In this document: positions 61,989 through 64,000 of the stretch, piece after piece
How positions within the stretch are numbered: position 1 is the first letter of the stretch
How the letters are laid out: each line of letters begins with the position of its first letter
Assembly (NCBI RefSeq): GCF_021155775.2
Contig: NC_060233.1
Span: 8,372,782 to 8,436,781, forward strand
Reading direction: 5' to 3'
Length of the DNA: 64,000 bases
Source: Neodiprion pinetum
Lineage: Eukaryota; Arthropoda; Insecta; Hymenoptera; Diprionidae
Program-made: the position numbers and the translations under genes
The notes under the pieces: generated by a model
What the model was told of the DNA's origin: nothing
Database searches by the model: none
What the model saw: the letters and a program-made list of their open reading frames with translations, nothing else

Positions 61989-62856
61989 CCACCTTTGCGC
62001 TTATCGGGGCTTTTTGTCACGGAGATGTTTCAAGGCTTGCGAGCCACTGTGTCATGCAGGGATCACAATAGTCGGATACCTTGTACGCTAAATTCCTCAA
62101 GATAAGAGGTCGCCTCCGTTGTTCAAGGTGGCTAGCAGACCAAAAATCTCAATTCAATCGTCACGCAAGATAAAACTTTACTAAGATTCTTTCGTTTCGG
62201 TTTCGTTAGGTATTACCTTAGGCATTCCGAAAAAAAAAAAATAAATAAATAAATAAAGAATAAGAAATATTTTACCAAGATTCAGCGAATTATTCGTATT
62301 ATGCAAATTACACTTTTACATGTTTTTAAATTAATTAGCAATGCGTATTAGACAACCTGGTGAATGAACGAAGCCTGTAGATTTTATCGTACCTTAATGC
62401 GTATGCCGATATTTGCACAGTCGTTAATTAAGTTCGCGCGTGGAACCGGGAGAAAAAGAAATGAGCCGAACAAAGGAAAAAAAAAAATAAGTAAATAAAT
62501 TAAAATTAAAAATGGAGAAAAATGAAACGTTATCGACGTTGGAGTACAGGTAAAACAATAAAAGGCGGCGATGAGAAAATTTGGCGTTTTATTTTTATTA
62601 TATTTATATATAGGTAATTCTAGGATTCTTTTCTTCCTGGAACAAGTTTCTCATTTCCTAATTTAAAATTCTATTCGGCGTGAATGAAAAAATTTTTAAA
62701 ATACCTGCTTCTGAATGACGCATTCGGGCTTTTCGGTACACCAACGATTATCGGTGTTTGAGCCCATCTCGGTATCAAATTTTGTTCGTCACCGCTGTCC
62801 GGGGAGTAACATTGCCCGTTCGAATTGCTATTCGGTATTCCGCCGTTTGTGCTCAT
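54354..62856 (-). CDS. Irk: Inward-rectifier potassium channel, long-tail isoform
   Basis: Exons 62856-62705, 58020-56963 and 55618-54354, in phase, giving 824 residues. The channel core is in exon 2: M1 (LLCFTLSFLLSWLGFAVIWW), an extracellular turret with Cys, the pore helix and filter TIGYG (Gly171-Gly173), M2 (SIAGVMIQAFMVGIVFAKM) and the conserved cytoplasmic domain (LFSRNAVICQRDGELCLMFR, QEILWGHRFEP). The M2 rectification position (Asp172 in Kir2.1) is Gln, at about residue 199. The third exon encodes a 421-residue hydrophilic tail with a His cluster, repeated SLNGSRRNL units and a terminus SYTSV, a class I PDZ ligand (T-x-V). Kir channels set resting potential and potassium transport and are activated by PIP2. 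The symbol is given at family level; I cannot tell Irk1, Irk2 or Irk3. Confidence 0.92.
54920..55110 (-). repeat. Repeated SLNGSRRNL-type peptide units in the Kir long tail
   Basis: On the minus strand, exon 3 of the long isoform encodes successive copies of a Ser-Leu-x-Gly-Ser-x-x-Asn-Leu unit: KRSLNGSRRNLSSRNL, then KRSLNGSRRNLSGSKR, then ESLHGSTRNLNIGSRENLIG. The DNA repeat is diverged at silent sites, for example aacgatcgc against gagaacgct in the plus sense. Confidence 0.88.
55619..56527 (-). other. Kir interval between the alternative last exons
   Basis: 909 bases holding the short isoform's 3' untranslated region and the acceptor of the long last exon (aatttttcag at about 55628-55619). 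A GA microsatellite lies at about 55890-55912, with A-rich runs at about 55948-55975. No other gene seen. Confidence 0.65.
56528..62856 (-). CDS. Irk: Inward-rectifier potassium channel, short-tail isoform
   Basis: Same first two exons (62856-62705 and 58020-56963) spliced to 56697-56528, giving 459 residues, the usual Kir length. The junction is GGCG|gtaagt to tatcgcag|AT, creating Asp then AGGGMRK. The tail (about 56 residues, ending ITEPPDN) has no PDZ ligand and none of the Ser/Arg repeats of the long tail. Both last exons begin in the same phase after the same donor, so they are mutually exclusive ends. Reading through the donor at 56963 also leaves an open frame of about 80 codons, which I take as intron. 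Which form is commoner cannot be seen from DNA. Confidence 0.85.
58128..58543. mobile_element. TTAA/CCCTTT inverted-repeat family, copy C
   Basis: It ends cactgtatgactcgaaggat followed by TTAA-type sequence (ttaa at 58540-58543). The body matches copy A: atcgaacacgatcaacagac, gaggtttttagggtcaccga, agattcgtaatcagtgactc and ggatataaaataggtggtaa. The left end is weak. Confidence 0.68.
60724..61010. mobile_element. TTAA/CCCTTT inverted-repeat family, copy D
   Basis: It begins TTAACCCTTTCAGTCGTAAT, then accacctattttatatcca, agtatactaacaggttttta and ttttcggggtcgctgattac. Orientation is opposite to copy C in the same intron. The right end is truncated. Confidence 0.72.
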
Positions 62857-63581
62857 TATATGCTCGTGCAACAATAAAAAAAGCAAGAAAAAAAAAAAAA
62901 ACAAGATGAATAAATTCACTTTTCACTGTTACGCGTAATAAGATGTTAAAAAAAAAAAATAAAATAAAAAACACTGCGCGATGACTTAAATCACTGCTAA
63001 TCTTGAATAATATATTATGTGTATATATATATGTATATAAGTTAGCACCAAGTTTTAATAAAAATCGTAATTTACGAGAAACTAAACACGGTTCTTCTCT
63101 CCCAATTTTTCTCGTCACTTCGTTTCTTGTCAACCGCTATTTGATTCCTCGATCATTATACTCGCAGATTTATATAAACATCTCGTTGTCTGTGTGCGTA
63201 TGTGTGTTTTTTATTAAAATTTTTTCTAAAACTTTTTTTTTTTATCCTCTCCCTCTCTCTCTATCACGACGTCACTTCATCCCAAGACTAGTTCTCGCGA
63301 TTTTAAAACACGTCATAATCGCGCCTGCTCAATAATTCCAATTCGTGAAGAACTTTGATGTACGAAGCTATATAGCCGGTCGGCTTGCTGTTATTAAGTA
63401 ACGTTTGATCGACCGACGATCGTCGTCGATCTTTCAGGTACACGCGTCGCTGCTACGTCGACTCGTTACGATATACTGATCACACGTAATATCTTGAAAC
63501 GTTTTATATACCGTCGCTTCGGTGTTGACTGTCCGACCAATTATCGGCCTCTAAACGACGCGTTTGCACTGGTAATTTGCA

Positions 63582-63630
<49 letters not shown>

Positions 63631-64000
63631 GAAAAAAGGAAGGAAGGAAGGAAGGAAGGAAGGCAGAGCAAAATGAAAATAAATCACTGCCACTTGCGAG
63701 TCTAGCAAATTAGATTAGCGTCGATTCGTATAAATATTAGTCGAATATCGTTATTATTATTACACCTCTGTAATACGTTAAAAGAATAAAGAACGATGTT
63801 TTTTTTTTTTTTTTTTTAAATCGAAACAATAATAAAAAGGGATTCAAAAAATTTTTTAAAAACACCGTTCTTCTTGACAAGGAATATGCGTCGAACTCAA
63901 GTTTTTGCCTGTATGTTTATACATGTTTGGTATATGTTTTTTTTCGTTTCGTTTGGATAAAAAAAATTTGTAGCAGTTTTACGGATACTCGACGCGGAAC
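62857..64000. other. Region upstream of the Kir start codon
   Basis: Probably the 5' untranslated region and promoter side of the Kir gene, or part of a further upstream intron. It is AT-rich with long homopolymers and two adjoining microsatellites near 63587-63662. No coding exon seen. Confidence 0.5.
63587..63662. repeat. Compound (AG)n and (AAGG)n microsatellite
   Basis: About 40 bases of AG repeat (63587-63627), then after a short break about seven AAGG units (63635-63662). All purine on the plus strand. Confidence 0.95.

Larger units (their letters stand above)
58021..62704 (-). other. Kir intron 1 (4.7 kb)
   Basis: AT-rich intron with a (TA)n tract (about 58878-58900), many T and A runs, and two TTAA-family copies in opposite orientation (about 58128-58543 and 60724-61010). 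No coding exon was recognised, though an alternative N-terminal exon could hide here. Confidence 0.65.

Overview
The window is a piece of an insect nuclear genome, most likely hymenopteran and perhaps a sawfly. The genes are intron-rich with GT-AG introns, intergenic DNA is AT-rich, inverted-repeat elements are abundant, and there is a short TTAGG tract, the telomeric unit of many insects. Species assignment is inference. I reconstructed the gene models by hand: every internal junction was checked for splice consensus and reading phase, and products were recognised from conserved motifs without any database search.

Layout. 2.1-7.0 kb, plus: complete USP22/non-stop, the deubiquitinase of the SAGA complex. 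9.2-11.9 kb, plus: complete hexosaminidase D (GH20), with one GC-AG intron. 12.6-14.7 kb, plus: a CEP112-like centrosomal coiled-coil protein. 15.5-20.7 kb, plus: complete IFT140, the intraflagellar transport-A subunit, next to CEP112 in the same orientation. 21.8-23.4 kb, minus: NASP, a histone H3-H4 chaperone, convergent with IFT140. 24.6-39.1 kb, plus: a claudin/PMP22-like four-membrane-span protein in five small exons spread over 14.5 kb, with introns full of foldback repeats. 42.5-43.6 kb: a promoter-like patch and probable untranslated first exon. 44.3-50.5 kb: a compact cluster of unrecognised membrane-protein genes on both strands. 54.4-62.9 kb, minus: an inward-rectifier potassium channel (Kir/Irk) with two alternative last exons, one giving a long tail ending in a PDZ-ligand motif and one a short tail.

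The left third is housekeeping and ciliary genes packed 0.7-2 kb apart. The right two thirds are long introns and intergenic DNA with several families of non-autonomous inverted-repeat elements: a TTAA-flanked family in five copies, two CGATTAATCG-rich palindromes, a 560-base and a 710-base foldback, and a CCGGGTGT-ended element. I saw no rRNA, tRNA, CRISPR, viral or bacterial genes. The points most worth following up are the alternative Kir tails, the unrecognised membrane-gene cluster with its ambiguous exon, the foldback families, and a coding-like patch inside the tetraspan gene's last intron.
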